This document shows, in pieces, positions 60,829-64,000 of a DNA stretch of 64,000 nt (positions are counted from its first letter, which is position 1; every line of letters starts with the position of its first letter). The position numbers and the translations under genes are program-made. Below the pieces are notes generated by a model. The model was not told the origin of the DNA. It saw nothing but the letters and a program-made list of their open reading frames with translations, and did not search any database. This DNA comes from Deferribacter abyssi (GTDB lineage Bacteria > Chrysiogenota > Deferribacteres > Deferribacterales > Deferribacteraceae). The DNA lies in assembly GCF_049472655.1 (NCBI RefSeq), contig NZ_JAQNCS010000007.1, positions 1 through 64,000 of the forward strand, read 5' to 3'.

Positions 60829-61431
60829 ATGGGAAACAGGAAACACCCAAAACGAAAAAATATACGATTAAAACATTACGATTATTCACAACCGGGATTT
60901 TATTTTGTAACCGTTTGCACACAGAACAAAATAAAATTATTTGGTGAAATAAAAAAAGGTGAAATGATTTTGAACAAGGCAGGAAAAATGGTAAAAAAAA
61001 TATGGTTAGAAATACCAAAAATATTTGCCCATACAAAATTACATGAATACATTATTATGCCGAATCATTTTCATGCAATAATAGAAATAACCCCCCAAAT
61101 CCACGTTGTAGGGGCAGAATCCATTTCTGCCCGAAAAAACAACGCACAGGTGGATATGGAATCCGCAAACAATAAACGGGCGGATATGGAATCCGCCCCT
61201 ACGAGGGAAAATAATGTTTCGTTGCCAAAAATTATACAAACATTTAAACGATATTATACAATTGAATACATAAAAATGGTGAAACAGGGTCTATTGCCAC
61301 CATTTGACAAAAAATTATGGCAACGAAATCATTACGAACATGTTATCCGAAACGAACAATCATATTCGAAAATCGCAGAATACATAATAAATAATCCTTT
61401 AAAATGGGAGGATGACAAATATTATGCCTAA
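60829..61431 (+). CDS. REP-associated tyrosine transposase (RAYT, IS200-like Y1 family)
   Basis: 200 aa. The RAYT N-terminus KNIRLKHYDYSQPGFYFVTV is followed by the HUH metal site PNHFHAIIEI (about 77-86) and a C-terminal tyrosine helix (YSKIAEYIINNPLKW) that supplies the nucleophile. RAYTs bind and mobilise REP palindromes. An extra block of about 35 residues (VVGAESISARKNNAQ to SAPTREN, about 93-126) is encoded by REP-like repeats inserted in frame. Its end overlaps the hsdR start. Confidence 0.88.
   Translation: MGNRKHPKRKNIRLKHYDYSQPGFYFVTVCTQNKIKLFGEIKKGEMILNKAGKMVKKIWLEIPKIFAHTKLHEYIIMPNHFHAIIEITPQIHVVGAESISARKNNAQVDMESANNKRADMESAPTRENNVSLPKIIQTFKRYYTIEYIKMVKQGLLPPFDKKLWQRNHYEHVIRNEQSYSKIAEYIINNPLKWEDDKYYA
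61108..61202. repeat. REP-like repeat inserted in frame in the RAYT gene
   Basis: The unit starts GTAGGGGCAGAATCC...TTCTGCCCG (61108-61133) and ends GGGCGGATATGGAATCCGCCC then CTAC (61178-61202), with a third partial hairpin TGGATATGGAATCCG at 61151-61165. The outer termini GTAGGGGC/GCCCCTAC match those of the intergenic cluster at 60714-60779. Its length keeps the transposase frame open. Confidence 0.78.
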
Positions 61432-62082
61432 TCTTAACGAAAATTCCATTGAACAATTTGCCATAGAACTTCTTCAATCTCAAGGCTATGATTATGCCTT
61501 TGGTCCAGATATCGCGCCAGACGGAATAAATCCTGAAAGAAAATCTTTTGAAGATGTTATTTTAGAAAGCAGGTTAAAAAAGGCATTAAGAGTTATAAAT
61601 CCTCATATCCCTGAATATGCAATAGATGATGCGATAAAGCAGGTAAAAAATCTTAACTTTCCTGAACTGATTTCCAATAATGAAGCCTTTCACCGCATGC
61701 TTACAGAAGGAGTAAAGGTAAGTTATCAAAAAAATGGTGAAGAAAAAGGGGATTTTGTCTGGCTTGTTGATTTTAAAACCCCTGAAAACAACGATTTTTT
61801 AGTTGTAAATCAGTTTACTGTAATTGAAAACAATGTGAATAAACGGCCTGATGTTGTTCTTTTTATAAATGGCCTACCCCTTGTTGTAATGGAGCTTAAA
61901 AATCCAGCAGATGAAAACGCAACGATAAAATCAGCATATAATCAGATTCAGACATATAAAAGAACAATCCCTTCTCTATTTAATTATAATGAGATTTTGA
62001 TTATTTCCGATGGGCTTGAAGCAAAAGAGGGAAGCCTATCTGCCGGATTTGACAGGTTTATGGCGTGGAAATCCATTGATTC

Positions 62083-62112
62083 TGTAGGGGCAATTCATGA
62101 ATTGCCCCTACA
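62083..62112. repeat. Perfect 30-bp REP-like palindrome inside hsdR
   Basis: TGTAGGGGCAATTCA followed directly by its exact reverse complement. It encodes VGAIHELPL in frame at HsdR residues about 221-229. The terminal GTAGGGGC/GCCCCTAC is shared with the repeats at 60714 and 61108. Confidence 0.85.
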
Positions 62113-62321
62113 ATCGCAATTGGAAATTTTAATAAGGGGACTTTTAAATAAAAATACCCTTCTTGATTACATTAGATTTTTCATTGTTTTTGATAAATCA
62201 AAAAAAGAGGATGAAAAGGGTCAGACTGTTATTCAGATAACAAAAAAGATAGCTGCATATCATCAATATTACGCTGTAAATAAAGCGATTGAATCTACAA
62301 TCAGGGCTATTGGACAAAATA

Positions 62322-62395
62322 AACAGGATGGTGTCTTAAGGGAATCCCCTGCCTCTTATGGCCTACCTGACGTGAAAACGCAACCTGAGGGAGAT
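62322..62395. other. Possible second in-frame insertion in hsdR
   Basis: The segment encoding about residues 301-323 (QDGVLRESPASYGLPDV region) lies just before the Walker A block, where HsdR proteins I remember have only a short linker. It is GC-richer than its flanks and has a partial palindrome, AGGGAATCCCCT. The boundaries are not certain. Confidence 0.4.
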
Positions 62396-64000
62396 AAAAA
62401 AGCAGGTGTAATCTGGCACACGCAGGGGTCAGGCAAGTCTTTATCAATGGTCTTTTATTCAGGAAAGATTATTCAGATTCTAAATAACCCAACGATTGTG
62501 GTAATTACAGACAGAAATGATCTTGATGACCAGCTTTTTGATACCTTTGCTGCATCCAAACAGCTTTTAAGACAGGAGCCAGTGCAGGCTGAAAGCAGAG
62601 AGCATTTAAAGACACTTTTAAAAGTTGCCTCCGGTGGTGTGGTTTTTACAACCATTCATAAATTTTGGCCTGATGAGGGAAATATATATGAAACACTCTC
62701 TGAAAGAGACAATATTATTGTTATTGTTGATGAAGCCCACAGAACTCAATATGGATTTAAGGCAAAGATTGATAAATACTCCGGAGAAATCTCTTACGGA
62801 TTTGCAAAATATTTAAGGGACGCTTTGCCAAATGCAACCTACATTGCATTTACAGGAACTCCAATTGAGAAAACAGATAGAAGTACTCCAGCTGTTTTTG
62901 GGAATTACATTGATATTTACGATATTTCTCATGCAGTTGAGGATGGGGTAACTGTTCCTATTTATTATGAAAGCAGGCTTGTAAGTGTAGATATTGATGA
63001 GGAAGGTAAAAAGCTAATTGAGGAATTTGAAGAAGAACTAAATGAACAAGGTCTTTCTGAAACTGAAAAAGCAAAGACAAAATGGGCAAAATTAGAGGCT
63101 ATTGTTGGAAGCAAAGAAAGAGTAGAGCAGATTGCAAAAGATATTGTAAATCATTTTGAGCAGAGACTTGAAGTTATGGATGGCAAGGGAATGATTGTGG
63201 CAATGACAAGGAGAATTGCGGTTAAGTTATATAATGAAATAATAAAACTCCGGCCTGATTGGCACAGTGATGAGCTAAAAAAGGGGAAAATAAAACTTGT
63301 AATGACTGTATCATCTTCAGATGAGCCTGAAATTGCAAAATTCTATCTAACAAAGGAGCAGAGAAGAACACTTGCCGATAGATTTAAAGACCCTGAGGAT
63401 GAATTAAAATTAGTAATAGTTGTTGATATGTGGCTTACCGGCTTTGATGTGCCATGCCTTCACACTATGTATATTGATAAACCAATGAAAGGACATACCT
63501 TAATGCAGGCAATTGCAAGGGTAAACAGAGTTTATAAGGATAAGACAGGTGGCCTTATTGTTGATTATCTTGGAATTGCAGCAGATTTAAAGGAGGCGTT
63601 AAAGTTTTACGCTGATAGCGGCGGCAAAGGAGACCCTGCAAAATTGCAGGAAGAAGCTGTAAAGATAATGCTTGAAAAGTTGGAAGTTGTTAGAGATATG
63701 TTTTTTGGATTTGACTATAAAAGGTATTTTTCAGCTGATACACAAGAAAAACTCTCAATTATCCTTGAAGCTGAGGATTTTATTCTTGGTCTCGAAAATG
63801 GCAAAAAGAGATTTATAGACGCTGTAACTGCTCTTTCAAAGGCATTTGCCATTGCAATCCCTCATCCTGAAGCGCTTAAAATAAAAGAGTAAGTTGCTTT
63901 TTTTCAGGCATTAAAGTCAAGGCTTATAAAATTTGATAGCACTGGGAAAGGAAAATCTATAAATGAAATAGAAACAGCAATAAAGCAGGTTATAGATAAG

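Larger units (their letters stand above)
61424..64000 (+). pseudogene. hsdR: Type I restriction subunit HsdR interrupted by an in-frame stop, and cut by window end
   Basis: The intact part is 822 codons to the TAA at 63890-63892. It has an N-terminal PD-(D/E)XK nuclease (RPDVVLF and VVMELKNP, about 142-160), Walker A IWHTQGSGKSLSM (about 329), DEAH in VIVDEAHRTQYG (about 434), motif III AFTGTPIEK, and a motor domain to about 760. After the stop the same frame reads VAFFQALKSRLIKF and NEIETAIKQVIDK, typical HsdR C-terminal helical sequence, up to 64000. The start is the ATG at 61424 (MPNLNENSIEQFAIELLQ). Two extra segments appear to be in-frame insertions. Confidence 0.85.

Overview
The window is an AT-rich bacterial chromosome segment (GC roughly a third, judged by eye). 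Many short overlapping operons of the ATGA or TAATG type pack it tightly. Gene content suggests a Gram-negative anaerobe or microaerophile that oxidises acetate. It has a eukaryote-like citrate synthase, an AcnA-type aconitase, an acetyl-CoA hydrolase/CoA-transferase, a triheme c7-like cytochrome, a HypF hydrogenase-maturation protein and a lytic transglycosylase. A Deferribacteres-type organism (Deferribacter or Calditerrivibrio-like) is my best guess; this is inference from gene content, not a database match.

Layout. 1-9.3 kb (minus strand): a K+ uptake pair (trkA, trkH), hypF, and a GldA/GldF/GldG-type ABC system with a DUF4340 protein. 9.5-11.4 kb: hflK-hflC. 11.6-17.4 kb (plus): an EF-G2-type GTPase, a lysine-rich membrane protein, and a three-gene ABC importer of the TrpXYZ/COG2984 type. 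17.5-20.2 kb (minus): rrf2-metY-cysK, a sulfur assimilation operon with its own regulator, divergent from a Crp/Fnr regulator. 21-25.4 kb: an Na+/solute symporter and macrodomain pair, then a C-N hydrolase with the CoA-transferase. 25.5-33.6 kb: priA, cytochrome c7, a lytic transglycosylase, rnpB, a MagIII-like glycosylase, an EamA transporter and citrate synthase. 33.8-43.6 kb: an MBL hydrolase/anti-sigma-like pair, phosphomannomutase, S20, two HTH-cupin regulators, a histidine kinase, gamma-carbonic anhydrase, aconitase and an isochorismatase-like hydrolase. 43.9-52.5 kb: tRNA-Gly, a RidA operon, and a seven-gene operon from polyprenyl synthase to an acyl-CoA ligase. 52.7-53.9 kb: ssrA, smpB and a Lys-Glu-Val-Asp tRNA operon.

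54.2-64 kb is a type I restriction-modification island: hsdM, RhuM-Fic, a DUF1016 nuclease, an AlbA_2/Schlafen-type ATP-binding protein, hsdS, a REP-associated transposase (RAYT) and hsdR. This is the most unusual part. GC-rich REP-like palindromes lie between hsdS and the RAYT, and also in frame inside the RAYT and hsdR coding sequences. A decayed copy of the hsdS 5' end sits before the AlbA_2 gene. hsdR carries an in-frame TAA, after which recognisable HsdR sequence continues to the window edge, so the restriction subunit looks recently interrupted.

Regulatory sites of note: an identical palindrome, TTGTATACAA, lies at a similar distance behind a TTGAC(T/C) element upstream of both the CoA-transferase operon and citrate synthase. 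This suggests one regulator for acetate entry into the TCA cycle. A palindrome exactly fills the -35/-10 spacer of one HTH-cupin gene. Tandem GTGTA-N5-TACAC dyads lie ahead of a Gly/Tyr-rich exported protein gene.
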